Of a DNA stretch of 64,000 nt, positions 16,111-25,398 are shown in pieces. The notes below the pieces were generated by a model. The model did not search any database and had not been told where the DNA came from. It worked only from the letters and a program-made list of their open reading frames with translations. Within the stretch, counting starts at the first letter, position 1, and each line of letters opens with the position of its first letter. Origin of the DNA: Phocaeicola salanitronis DSM 18170 (GTDB taxonomy: Bacteria > Bacteroidota > Bacteroidia > Bacteroidales > Bacteroidaceae); contig NC_015164.1 in NCBI RefSeq assembly GCF_000190575.1, forward strand, positions 310,001 to 374,000, given 5' to 3'. A program made the position numbers and the translations under genes.

Positions 16111-16251
16111 TGGTATGTGCAGCAGTAAAGATTTGAAAGGTTTTTCATCCGCTACAAGGGTGAGACCTATCCGAATGGCGAAAGCATACATGGGAGAAGT
16201 TTCAGTACCAATAATATGCTAGGACACTCCCTTATAATATTACAATGTTAT

Positions 16252-16503
16252 AACATGCACAACAAATCGATTAGAGGGACATCGTTCACCCTTCCATCCG
16301 TGAAGAAACTTAAGAAGCAATTAGGTGAAATGGATGCTTTCACACAATATATTGAAGTTGCTTTAAGGCATCTTGAAAAAGGGTACAATGCAACAGAAAT
16401 GACCAATAATCAATATGTCAAGGCTACCGCAACTGAACTGGGAGTGAATTTGCATAATATAGACATAGAAAACTACAAACAGAAAATCATTCTTCGGGGA
16501 TGA
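16252..16503 (+). CDS. Small unknown ORF inside IS66 remnant 1
   Basis: An 83-residue frame from ATG 16252 (MHNKSIRGTSFTLPSVKKLK..., in-frame ATG also at 16216), helical and basic, ending at a TGA that overlaps the beginning of the tnpC fragment. It has no resemblance to IS66 proteins I know and may be a fragment of another gene captured when the IS66 interior was lost. Low confidence that it is expressed. Confidence 0.3.
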   Translation, partial: NMHNKSIRGTSFTLPSVKKLKKQLGEMDAFTQYIEVALRHLEKGYNATEMTNNQYVKATATELGVNLHNIDIENYKQKIILRG

Positions 16504-16504
16504 G

Positions 16505-17113
16505 TTGAAGTCCGCCCGGTTTAAAGATACCATACATCAAGTTTGCATGTCCCATGCCAAAAATAAGTTTGTCAAGGCTTACAACCAGGGTGGTGAACCG
16601 GCAGCTGAACGCTTTTCCAATATCTTAAAGGAATTCTTTATGAGGGAGCGTAAATGTAATGATGCCGGATTTACCCCGGAAGAGAGGCTGCGGGAAAGGC
16701 AAAGCTTGGAAACGAAGGAACACCTGATAGAATTGCGCAGCCTGTTGGAGAGTGAACTGTCAAAAGATTCGGAATTCAGAAGCCAGTATTATACAGAAGC
16801 TCTTAATTACTTGAAGAAGTTTTGGAAGGAACTATTTGCTTTTCTGGACGATGGGGATCTTCCGATAGACAACAATCTGGCAGAACGGACCATCCGGAAG
16901 CTGACCACCCAGCGCAACAATTCACTCCATTATGGCAGTGATGCCGGGGCTGAGATGGCTGCAACTTATCATAGTGTAATAGGAACGGTAAAGCTTCATG
17001 GCAGTTCTGTCTGGAACTTCATCGGAACTTTTTTCAAAAATATCTTTAACGGGTGCAGGGATTATGTTAACATGGTTCCTGACAAAATCACTTTGGCTGC
17101 CGGCCAATGTTAA
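16505..17113 (+). pseudogene. IS66 transposase (TnpC), C-terminal fragment
   Basis: About 200 of the usual ~500 residues. It includes the DDE-domain end of IS66 transposases: HQVCMSHAKNKFVKAYNQGG, then LPIDNNLAERTIRKLTTQRN with the catalytic Glu in NNLAERTIR, and SDAGAEMAATYHSVIGTVKL. Its 5' end joins unrelated sequence at the GGGGATGAG codons, so the protein lacks its N-terminal DNA-binding and first catalytic residues. It cannot be active. Confidence 0.85.
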
Positions 17114-17199
17114 ATTCAAAACCAATTAATTAACAAAACTCGGTTTAGGGCACTGAAAAGTGCCCTTTCAAAAGGGGATGCCCTAAATTGAGTGCTTAC

Positions 17200-17421
17200 A
17201 AAATGTCGGTGGAAATAGATGACAGAGTCTGGTTGGGTTCCAATGTCATCGTTCTTCCCGGTGTTCATATCGGCGAAGGAGCCGTATGTTGTGCCGGATG
17301 TGTGGTGACAAAAAATGTGGAGCCTTATGCAGTGGTGGCTGGTATTCCGGCAAAGAAGGTCGGAGAAAGACCCAAAGTATTGAAATATGAGTTTGATGGG
17401 AAAAGTTGCAGATTGTACTAA
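17200..17421 (+). pseudogene. Hexapeptide-repeat acetyltransferase, C-terminal fragment
   Basis: Seventy-odd codons of a left-handed beta-helix acyltransferase: VEIDDRVWLGSNVIVLPGVH then IGEGAVCCAGCVVTKNVEPYAVVAGIPAKKVGERPK, the typical end of CatB/WcaF-like sugar O-acetyltransferases. The 5' part is replaced by the right end of IS66 remnant 1 at 17199. It is the first recognisable gene of the polysaccharide block, 17 bp before wzx, so IS66 has removed the start of the block. Confidence 0.8.
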
Positions 17422-17438
17422 AATGAATTTTAGAATAA

Positions 17439-18974
17439 ATGGCACAATCCAATAAAGAAAACAGTAAACGTATTGCAAAGAACACGTTACTGCTCTACAT
17501 ACGTCTTATCTTCACAATGGCTGTCGGGCTATTTACAAGCCGAGTCATATTAGCGACTTTAGGTGTAGAGGATTATGGGGTATATAATGTAGTTGCAGGA
17601 TTCGTTATGATGTTTTCTTTTTTTACGAGCTCGTTAGGAGCAGCCATCAGCCGCTTTTTGACATACGAGTTAGGGAAAGGAGAGAGCGGTAAACTGCAAC
17701 GCATATTTTCAACAAGCGTCAATGTGCAATTATTGCTTTCTTTGGCGATCTTGATTTTAGCGGAAGCTATTGGCGTATGGTTTGTCAACCACAAGTTGAA
17801 TATCCCTGCAGATAGGCTGTATGCCGCAAACTGGGCATTCCAATGTGCTATTTTATCGTTTATCTTTAACTTAATCAGTGTACCTTATAATGCTGCTATC
17901 ATAGCTCATGAAAGGATGAGTGCTTTTGCATACATCAGCATATTGGAAGTAACGTTGAAGCTTGCAATTGTTTATGTATTATACATATCCCCTATTGATA
18001 AGCTGATTACTTATTCCATATTGTTTGCCTTTGTCGGGTTGGTGATCCGATTGGTTTATGGAGGATATTGCAGGAAACATTTTGCTGAATGCCGTTATCA
18101 GACGGTTATCGACAAGACGATGTTGAAAGAAATTACGGGCTTTGCCGGATGGAATTTGTTGGGAAGTGGCGCATACTTGTTCAATACGCAAGGTGTCAAT
18201 ATTGTCATGAACCTGTTTTTTGGTGTGACTGTGAATGCCGCACGAGGTATCGCGACGCAGGTAGAAGGCGTTGTGAGACAGTTCGTGACAAATTTCACAA
18301 CAGCTTTAAACCCGCAAATCACAAAATCGTATGCAGCAGGTAATATGGAATATATGTACACTTTGGTTTGTCGTGGCGCGAAATATTCTTATTTCCTCAT
18401 GCTTGTCTTTGCTGTCCCGTTTATGTTTGAAGCTGACATAATATTGAAATTATGGTTGGACAACGTACCTGAATACACTTCCATTTTCCTTAGGTTGACC
18501 ATGGTTGGGACACTTTGCGATGTATTGGGTAATTCGACGGCAAACGCTTGTTGGGCAACAGGAAAAGTGAAGAAATATTACTTGTGTGTCGGTTCAATAG
18601 GCTCTTTGGTGTTCTTTATCTCATATGGTTTGTTCGCTTTCGGTTTTCCGGCATATACTTCGTATGTGGTTTTTATTGTCATTTATATAATTCTGATTTT
18701 TGTGAAACTCTATCTCATAAAAGGGTTGATTGATTTCCCTGTGGCAATGTTTTATAAAGAAACATTGCTAAGAATTTTACCGGTGACTGTTTGCACGTTC
18801 ATGATTACATCATTCTCCTATGGCATTCTGGAAGAATCCACAGGACGGATGCTGTTTACAGTTTTACTCTCAACCATTGCTTTAGGCATCAGTACATTTC
18901 TATTCGGGCTTGAACAGTCCGAAAGGCAAATCGTAAAAAACAAAATAGTTTACTTCAAGAAACGGTTTTTATAA
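17439..18974 (+). CDS. Polysaccharide flippase, Wzx family
   Basis: Moves lipid-linked repeat units across the inner membrane. The 511-residue protein is strongly hydrophobic with about 12-14 membrane segments (for example LLLYIRLIFTMAVGLFTSRV near residue 15), and has the family's N-terminal VILATLGVEDYGVYNVVAGF. Length and topology fit the MATE/MVF superfamily members of Bacteroides capsule loci. It starts 17 bp after the truncated acetyltransferase, with the same direction and AT-rich composition as the following genes. Confidence 0.9.
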   Translation: MAQSNKENSKRIAKNTLLLYIRLIFTMAVGLFTSRVILATLGVEDYGVYNVVAGFVMMFSFFTSSLGAAISRFLTYELGKGESGKLQRIFSTSVNVQLLLSLAILILAEAIGVWFVNHKLNIPADRLYAANWAFQCAILSFIFNLISVPYNAAIIAHERMSAFAYISILEVTLKLAIVYVLYISPIDKLITYSILFAFVGLVIRLVYGGYCRKHFAECRYQTVIDKTMLKEITGFAGWNLLGSGAYLFNTQGVNIVMNLFFGVTVNAARGIATQVEGVVRQFVTNFTTALNPQITKSYAAGNMEYMYTLVCRGAKYSYFLMLVFAVPFMFEADIILKLWLDNVPEYTSIFLRLTMVGTLCDVLGNSTANACWATGKVKKYYLCVGSIGSLVFFISYGLFAFGFPAYTSYVVFIVIYIILIFVKLYLIKGLIDFPVAMFYKETLLRILPVTVCTFMITSFSYGILEESTGRMLFTVLLSTIALGISTFLFGLEQSERQIVKNKIVYFKKRFL

Positions 18975-19023
18975 CTTATGCTAACATAATAATACCTACC
19001 TCTATAATTAAGCGTAATTCAAT

Positions 19024-20091
19024 ATGAAAATTCTGATATTGGGTGGCACAGGTGCAATGGGGAAGCATCTTGTCCAAAAAATGAAAGGGACGAATAATCA
19101 GGTGGCAGTGACTTCACGCCGTTTTTTTGCCGATAAAGAAAACATTTCCTTTATACAAGGAAATGCTCATGATTTGGACTTCGTAGACAACCTTTTGAGC
19201 AGAGACTTTGATGTCATTGTTGATTTCATGGCTTACGGAACGGAAGAGTTCAAATTGCGGTATAAGAAAATATTGGAGAATTGCGGACAATATATTTTTA
19301 TGAGTTCGTCAAGAGTCTATGCAGATTCGGAACAAGCATTAACAGAAAAATCACCTCGCTTGTTAGATGTTTGTACCGACAAGGAATATCTTGTTACAGA
19401 TGAATATGCCTTAGCAAAGGCAAGACAAGAGAATTTGTTGAGAAGTTCTGGTAGAAAAAATTATACGATAATTCGTCCTTATATTACATACAGCGAAAAC
19501 CGTCTTCAACTTGGCGTGTTGGAAAAAGAAAGTTGGCTATACAGGGCGTTGAAAGGACGAACAATCGTGTTCTCTAATGATATTGCGTATAAGTATACGA
19601 CTCTTACGTATGGCATGGACGTTGCTTCTGCAATCGTCCAGTTGATTGGTAATGAAAAAGCTTATGGAGAAACTTTCCATATCACATCTAATCAATCTTA
19701 TCCTTGGGAAAAAGTATTGAGTTGGTATTTGGATGCCATAGAACAGTATTCTGGGGTTAGGCCTCGTGTAAAGATGGAAGAAAAATCTTCCAATCTCAAG
19801 TCTGACCGCACAAAATATCAGGTGAAATATGATCGTTATTACAATAGGCGGTTTGACAATGGCAAGATAAGTAAATTTGTTGATACTTCGTTGTTTATCG
19901 CAGCCAAAACTGGCTTGCTACAGTGTATGGATAGTTTTATAAAAAATCAGTCGTTCCTTTATATTGATTGGAAGAGAGAGGCTTATTATGATAGACTTGC
20001 TGGGGAATGTGCCTCTATCAAAGAAATGCCTACGCTGAAACAAAAAATAAAATATTTGATTTTCCGATATATAATATTTCCCTATAAATAA
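19024..20091 (+). CDS. NAD-dependent sugar epimerase/dehydratase
   Basis: A 355-residue extended SDR protein: nucleotide-binding GGTGAMGKH at residues 7-15, FMSSSRVYAD with the active-site Ser region, and the catalytic Y-x-x-x-K in DEYALAKARQ. It probably modifies a nucleotide sugar for the polysaccharide. The C-terminal 130 residues are basic and do not look like well-known GalE or RmlB enzymes, so the exact sugar is open. The next gene (TPP enzyme) starts 9 bp after its stop, which suggests a shared pathway. Confidence 0.85.
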   Translation: MKILILGGTGAMGKHLVQKMKGTNNQVAVTSRRFFADKENISFIQGNAHDLDFVDNLLSRDFDVIVDFMAYGTEEFKLRYKKILENCGQYIFMSSSRVYADSEQALTEKSPRLLDVCTDKEYLVTDEYALAKARQENLLRSSGRKNYTIIRPYITYSENRLQLGVLEKESWLYRALKGRTIVFSNDIAYKYTTLTYGMDVASAIVQLIGNEKAYGETFHITSNQSYPWEKVLSWYLDAIEQYSGVRPRVKMEEKSSNLKSDRTKYQVKYDRYYNRRFDNGKISKFVDTSLFIAAKTGLLQCMDSFIKNQSFLYIDWKREAYYDRLAGECASIKEMPTLKQKIKYLIFRYIIFPYK

Positions 20092-20100
20092 GAATAGACA

Positions 20101-21849
20101 ATGGAACAATATTATACCAATGAGCGCAATGTGCAAATTCTTATTGCGCTCTTAAAAGAACATGGAATAAAGCGGGTGATTGCGTCTCCAGGCAGTACGA
20201 ATGTCACATTCGTAGGCAGCTTGCAGCAAGACCCATATTTTGAAATGTACAGTTGTGTAGACGAACGCTCGGCTGCTTACATGGCATGCGGCATGGCTGC
20301 TGAAAGTGGTGAACCAGTTGTTTTGAGTTGTACAGGTGCAACTGCTTCACGTAATTATTTTCCGGCTCTTACAGAGGCTTTTTATCGGAAACTGCCTGTA
20401 TTGGCAGTGACTTCTACACAGGATGAAAGCAAGATTGGTCACCTTGTAGCACAGGTCATAGACAGGACATGCCAGCCTAAAGATACAGTGGTTTGCAGCG
20501 TACATTTACAGACTGTACGTGATGAAAATGATTCGTGGGACTGCAATGTGAAAGCGAATGAAGCCATCCTTGCCTTGAAGCATCACGGAGGCGGACCGGT
20601 ACATATTAATTTGACCACCACCTATTCAAAAGACTTCTCTGTAAAAGATTTGCCTAAGCAAAGGGTTATCCGGCGTTACTCCATAGAAGATGAATTGCCG
20701 GCTTTTCCGAAAGGCAAAATAGCGGTATTCTGTGGCTCGCACATTCGGTGGACGAAGAAAGAAACAGATGCGATAGACCGCTTCTGCCACGCTTATAATG
20801 CTGTTGTGTTTACAGACCCTTCCGCAAATTATGAGGGGAAATATAAAGTAGCCTATAATCTGGTCGCGCAACAAAGAATAGATGACGCTAACCGTCAAGT
20901 AGATCTGTTGATCCATATAGGCAATATGAGTGATTTCCCGAACATCATCAATCCAAAAGAAGTGTGGCGTGTATCTGAAGACGGGAAAATTGTTGACCGA
21001 TACAAGAAACTTACAAATGTCTTTGAAATGCGTGAAGCAAGTTTCTTTAATCTTTATGCCGATAAAATGGCAATAGATAGCGATAATGACGATTCTTATT
21101 TGAATAATTGTCTTGCAGCTCAACACAGATTAGGAACAGAAATTCCAGACTTGCCATTCTCACATCTCTGGATTGCCAACCGGCTGCATGACAAACTTCC
21201 TAAAGATAGTGTATTGCATTTGGGGATTCTCAGTCCATTGCGCTCTTGGGGATATTTTGATATAGAAAAGAGCATAGATACATTCTGTAATGAAGGCGGA
21301 TTCGGGATTGATGGGAACCTGTCTACTCTTATCGGTGCTTCGCTTATGAATCCGAATAAACTTTATTTTGGAGTAGTGGGTGACCTGTCTTTCTTCTATG
21401 ATATGAATTCTCTTGGAAATCGGCATGTAGGAAACAATGTAAGAATATTGTTGGTGAACAATTCGTTAGGTGCTGAATTTTTGCTATTCAAACAAACCAA
21501 TATTATTAATTGTGTAAATGATATAGAATCTTACATTTCTGCTAAGGATCATTTTGGTCACCAGTCTCCGGCATTAGTCCGTCACTACACTGAAGATTTG
21601 GGTTTCGAATATTTGTCAGCATCTGCTAAAGAAGAGTTCGAGCAAGTGTATTCTCGCTTTATAACGCCTGAGTTGACGGACAAACCTATGATTTTTGAAG
21701 TGTTCACTAAAGTGGAGGATGAAAATGAGGCTTTGAAACAAATGTGGAATATAGAAAAATCTGCTAAACAAAAAATAAAGCAGTCGATCAAAAGCGTATT
21801 GAGTGATGACGTAATAGATTTAGGCAAGAAATTTTTCGGTAAAAATTAG
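20101..21849 (+). CDS. Thiamine-diphosphate enzyme, MenD/acetolactate-synthase-like
   Basis: A 582-residue ThDP enzyme. N-terminal PYR domain: IKRVIASPGSTNVTFVGSL, with the activating Glu in VDERSAAYMACGMA. C-terminal PP domain: NEGGFGIDGNLSTLIGASLM, then VVGDLSFFYDMNSLGNRHVG (GDxSFxxDxN, the ThDP/Mg site). It resembles MenD and related decarboxylating/ligating enzymes, but lies in a capsule block. I infer that it makes an unusual keto or branched sugar precursor, together with the SDR protein upstream. The substrate cannot be told. Confidence 0.82.
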   Translation: MEQYYTNERNVQILIALLKEHGIKRVIASPGSTNVTFVGSLQQDPYFEMYSCVDERSAAYMACGMAAESGEPVVLSCTGATASRNYFPALTEAFYRKLPVLAVTSTQDESKIGHLVAQVIDRTCQPKDTVVCSVHLQTVRDENDSWDCNVKANEAILALKHHGGGPVHINLTTTYSKDFSVKDLPKQRVIRRYSIEDELPAFPKGKIAVFCGSHIRWTKKETDAIDRFCHAYNAVVFTDPSANYEGKYKVAYNLVAQQRIDDANRQVDLLIHIGNMSDFPNIINPKEVWRVSEDGKIVDRYKKLTNVFEMREASFFNLYADKMAIDSDNDDSYLNNCLAAQHRLGTEIPDLPFSHLWIANRLHDKLPKDSVLHLGILSPLRSWGYFDIEKSIDTFCNEGGFGIDGNLSTLIGASLMNPNKLYFGVVGDLSFFYDMNSLGNRHVGNNVRILLVNNSLGAEFLLFKQTNIINCVNDIESYISAKDHFGHQSPALVRHYTEDLGFEYLSASAKEEFEQVYSRFITPELTDKPMIFEVFTKVEDENEALKQMWNIEKSAKQKIKQSIKSVLSDDVIDLGKKFFGKN

Positions 21850-21855
21850 GGCTGT

Positions 21856-23082
21856 ATGAATATATTGTTAATTGATCAGCCTTTATGGAATAGAGGGGAT
21901 GAGTCCGCCCATAAAGGATTAATAAGAAGTCTTATAAAAAACGTTTCCAATGTAAAAATCAAAGTCATGGAGATAGATGTCGAACAGGCAGCTATTGATG
22001 AGTTTGATATGCAGTTGCCGCAAGTGCAATTCATAAATATTCATTCTCTAAGCAGGACATGGTTTATGCGGATATTTAATCATGCTTATGAATATTATAT
22101 AGGATGGCTATTGTTGTGGATTCCAATTGGGCGAAAAATTAAAAAGATGTATGAAGAAGCAGACGTGATAATAATGGCACCAGGTGGTATAAACTTGGGT
22201 GGTTTTCAAGATTGGAAACATTTGTCTTTACTGCTCATTGCCCGTAAAATGAATAAAAAATTAGTATATTATGGAAGAAGCATCGGACCTTTCTATGACG
22301 AGAATTGGAAACAAAGACGTTTCAAAGAACTTGCATGTAAAGCTTTGAAATATTGTGAATTTGTTTCTTTAAGAGATGAGAAATCCGTTCAAGTAGCAAA
22401 AGAGTTGAATAACCTTTGTGTCCCAACTGTTGATTCGGCTTTTCTTGATTCTACGGAAGTTGAAATTCCCGTAGGAATACAGCAATTAATAGAGAATAAT
22501 CCATATATAGTTTTTGTTCCTAACGAATTACGTTGGCATTATGCTTTTCAAAATATTGAAGCTTCTGATATTAATAATTTCTATGTCCGTTTGGTTGACA
22601 TTATGCAAAAGTATTATCCTAAACATAAGATAGTCATGTTGCCACAAACTAATAATCAAAAGAGAAATGATTATGATTATTTCTGTGAATTGCGAGAAAT
22701 TTTCCAAAATAAAGAAAATATTGTAGTTATACCAGATACGTATAGCAGTGATATACAACAAGCTGTGGTTAAACGAGCTATCTTGATGGTTGGGGCACGT
22801 TATCATTCTATTGTTTTTGCCATTAATCAAGGCATTCCATTCATCAGCCTGAGCTACGAACATAAAATGTCTGGTCTGCTTGAAAAATTAGGAGAGACTG
22901 ACAGGATGATAGATATCGTTCCTATTTTTAGTAATTCTCAAACCATGGAAGTTGCTATCACACGTTTTGAGACTTTGTTAACAAACTTAGTCCGTCCTAT
23001 GGTAGCGCAAGAGAAAGCTAAAATAATAGCTAAAGAATGTTTTGATAAATTCGTGAAAGTATTAGCAACAGTTGGTGAATAA
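21856..23082 (+). CDS. Polysaccharide pyruvyl transferase family protein
   Basis: A 408-residue WcaK/CsaB-like protein. It begins NILLIDQPLWNRGDESAHKG, the family's N-terminal pattern (NxGDEA), and ends with ARYHSIVFAINQGIPFISLS plus YEHKMSGLLEKLG, the conserved donor-site region. Members transfer pyruvate from phosphoenolpyruvate to a sugar as a ketal, giving the polymer negative charge. It follows the TPP enzyme by 6 bp. AT-rich composition. Confidence 0.88.
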   Translation: MNILLIDQPLWNRGDESAHKGLIRSLIKNVSNVKIKVMEIDVEQAAIDEFDMQLPQVQFINIHSLSRTWFMRIFNHAYEYYIGWLLLWIPIGRKIKKMYEEADVIIMAPGGINLGGFQDWKHLSLLLIARKMNKKLVYYGRSIGPFYDENWKQRRFKELACKALKYCEFVSLRDEKSVQVAKELNNLCVPTVDSAFLDSTEVEIPVGIQQLIENNPYIVFVPNELRWHYAFQNIEASDINNFYVRLVDIMQKYYPKHKIVMLPQTNNQKRNDYDYFCELREIFQNKENIVVIPDTYSSDIQQAVVKRAILMVGARYHSIVFAINQGIPFISLSYEHKMSGLLEKLGETDRMIDIVPIFSNSQTMEVAITRFETLLTNLVRPMVAQEKAKIIAKECFDKFVKVLATVGE

Positions 23083-23175
23083 CATTTGAATGCCATATAT
23101 GCGTTGTGGTAAATTTATTGACGTATCAAATTGCCAATTTATTTAAGAAATGGCTTGTTATAAAATGATAATAAC

Positions 23176-24435
23176 ATGATTAGTAGATTGGGTGCATCAT
23201 ATACAGACTGGGCAAAAAAAGAATGGTGTATCATTATTCTTTATACACTTATTTCTTTGCAATTTTATGCTTATGTAGGATTTAGCAATACAATGATAAA
23301 ATTGCCATTGTTTTTGACAGTGCCATTGATGCTTGCATATTGTTGGAATACATTTATAAAGAATGTTCCTAATAGATTGTTTCTTTTAATGCGATGGCTC
23401 GTTTTGTTTAATATTATGGCCATTTTATGTGCTTTCGTATTTTGGAGACAGTCTATTGTTTTGGGATACAGGGCAATGGCTGTTGAATTTACACTCCTAT
23501 TTTATTTTTATCTCATGCAACGTAAGCCGTCTATTCAATCGTTGGAAAAATATGTTTTTATATTTGGCGTGCTATATATCGTGCTTTGGATTTATGCCAT
23601 GAATCAATTCCCAGTTCCTGTATTTGGATTTAATGAAGACGGTGAGGTAAAAGAAGATTTGTCCCGTGGTATCTTACGAATAAATTTTGGCAGAAAAATG
23701 TTTTTAGTTCTTGCTTATTTCATAGCTTTAAATAGGGGGTATGTTTTACGCAAAAAAATATGGTTTGCAATTGCTTCTATATTTTTTATAGTTATAGTGC
23801 TTCAGGTGACACGTCAGTTAATTTTGTGGACAGGGCTAATCACAATCATTTATGTATTTCAAAAGAATAAGAAATTATTAGTGATAGGAGTAGTATTCTT
23901 TATGATCTTATTCGCTTTGGGAAGAACTGTTAAGTTTAGTCCTGATTCTATCGTTGGCACTATGATTAATTTAACTGAAGAACAAATAGAAAGCAATAAG
24001 GCAGGCGATGAAAACATTCGCATTACGGAATACCGTTATTTTTTTACTCAGTGGTCTCGAAACATAGTGGCTGACATTATCGGCAATGGTTTTCCACATG
24101 GCGATTCATTATATGGTAGATATAATACAAACTTGGAGGAAAGGCAGGAGCTATACCTTTCGGATGTAGGCTATGGACGCATGAAAGTGGTTACTGGTAT
24201 AGCAGGTATGATAGTTTACCTTGCTTTATTTGTAAGATGTTGTTTAATTCGTATGCCAAGCCATTTGGCGTGGACAAAGATGTTTATGTTGTTGTTTGCA
24301 CTTCTGAATTTAGCTTCTGCACCATATTCAACAGCTGATGGTCAGATCACCATGTGCATCTGTGTTTATTTAATGACTATTTACGCATTACCAAAGATGA
24401 ACAAAAAGCGATTTAATATATTAAAATCAAAATGA
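23176..24435 (+). CDS. Probable O-antigen/capsule polymerase (Wzy-like)
   Basis: A 419-residue membrane protein with about ten hydrophobic segments and one larger polar loop (residues ~255-330, IESNKAGDENIRITEYRYFF and following), as usual for Wzy polymerases. No residue-level motif proves it; the call rests on topology and on its place between wzx and glycosyltransferase genes. Its last four bases overlap the next gene (ATGA at 24432-24435), so translation is coupled. Confidence 0.75.
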   Translation: MISRLGASYTDWAKKEWCIIILYTLISLQFYAYVGFSNTMIKLPLFLTVPLMLAYCWNTFIKNVPNRLFLLMRWLVLFNIMAILCAFVFWRQSIVLGYRAMAVEFTLLFYFYLMQRKPSIQSLEKYVFIFGVLYIVLWIYAMNQFPVPVFGFNEDGEVKEDLSRGILRINFGRKMFLVLAYFIALNRGYVLRKKIWFAIASIFFIVIVLQVTRQLILWTGLITIIYVFQKNKKLLVIGVVFFMILFALGRTVKFSPDSIVGTMINLTEEQIESNKAGDENIRITEYRYFFTQWSRNIVADIIGNGFPHGDSLYGRYNTNLEERQELYLSDVGYGRMKVVTGIAGMIVYLALFVRCCLIRMPSHLAWTKMFMLLFALLNLASAPYSTADGQITMCICVYLMTIYALPKMNKKRFNILKSK

Positions 24436-25376
24436 AATTCTCAGTAACTATCCCTGCTTATAAAGCAAGGTTCTTGAAAGAGTGCATTGAAAGCATTCTT
24501 GCTCAAACGTATAAAGACTTTGAACTTATTATTGTCAATGATGCGTCGCCGGAAGATTTGACTTCTATTGTGAAATCGTTTAATGATCCACGCATTCGAT
24601 ATTATATAAATGAAACGAATTGTGGTGCGGTGAATGTGGTGGACAATTGGAATAAATGCCTTGAATATGCTACAGGAGAATATATTATTTGTATGGGTGA
24701 TGATGATATGCTGGCTGAAAATGCTCTGCAAACTTATAATGATTTGATCTGCAAATATCCAAATGTTGACTTGTTTCACTCACGAACAATGGCCATTGAT
24801 GAGAAAGGCTTCTCTGTGGCATTAATGCTCATAAGAAATGAATATGAAAGCCTTTGCAATTTTATGCTTTACCGTTTTTTCCCTCATAATGGGAATATGC
24901 AATTTATTGGCGATTTTTGCTTTCGAACCACCACTTTACGTAAAGTTGGAGGTTTTTATAAATTGCCATTAGCATGGGAAAGTGATGATATTACAGCTTT
25001 TATGGTTGCAAATCCCAATGGAGTAGTGCATACCGCACACCCTACTTTTTTCTATAGGATAAATGGGCAAACAATCACTAATACAGGTAATGTTGAGATA
25101 AAATTAGAATCTACAGACAAAGCTTATTTATGGTATAAAAATTTCTTAACATCATACTCTCCTGTAAATGTATTGGAACAACAGCTTTTATTGCAGATAA
25201 AACAGAATTTGGATTCGTTTTTTACTAAAAAGAAAATACATATAATAGCCTCAGATATTGCACAAAATGTATTTCATTCATTTAAGTGGATCTTTCATAA
25301 AAACAGCTACAACTTATCTAGTGTATTAGTATTGCAAAGTATAGCTAAAGGTATAGTCGATAGTATTAAACATTAA
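24432..25376 (+). CDS. Glycosyltransferase family 2
   Basis: A 314-residue GT-A enzyme: FSVTIPAYKARFLKECIESI, LAQTYKDFELIIVNDASPED, and the metal-binding GDDDML (DxD) near residue 95. The C-terminal half is variable, as usual for capsule GT2 enzymes. It would add one sugar of the repeat unit on the cytoplasmic side. The ATG overlaps the polymerase stop. Confidence 0.9.
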   Translation: MKFSVTIPAYKARFLKECIESILAQTYKDFELIIVNDASPEDLTSIVKSFNDPRIRYYINETNCGAVNVVDNWNKCLEYATGEYIICMGDDDMLAENALQTYNDLICKYPNVDLFHSRTMAIDEKGFSVALMLIRNEYESLCNFMLYRFFPHNGNMQFIGDFCFRTTTLRKVGGFYKLPLAWESDDITAFMVANPNGVVHTAHPTFFYRINGQTITNTGNVEIKLESTDKAYLWYKNFLTSYSPVNVLEQQLLLQIKQNLDSFFTKKKIHIIASDIAQNVFHSFKWIFHKNSYNLSSVLVLQSIAKGIVDSIKH

Positions 25377-25398
25377 TATATTTAAACCATAACTTGTG

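Larger units (their letters stand above)
16115..17199 (+). mobile_element. IS66 family element remnant 1
   Basis: Left part: ATG at 16115 followed by a degraded tnpA start (compare the tnpA at 29500). Right part: the tnpC 3' portion, then an 8-bp-stem hairpin (AGGGCACT gaaa AGTGCCCT, 17147-17166) and the right end GAGTGCTTAC (17190-17199), shared with IS66 remnant 2 at 30706-30715. The middle (rest of tnpA, tnpB, most of tnpC) is lost and replaced by unrelated DNA. Its right end cuts into an acetyltransferase gene. Confidence 0.8.
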
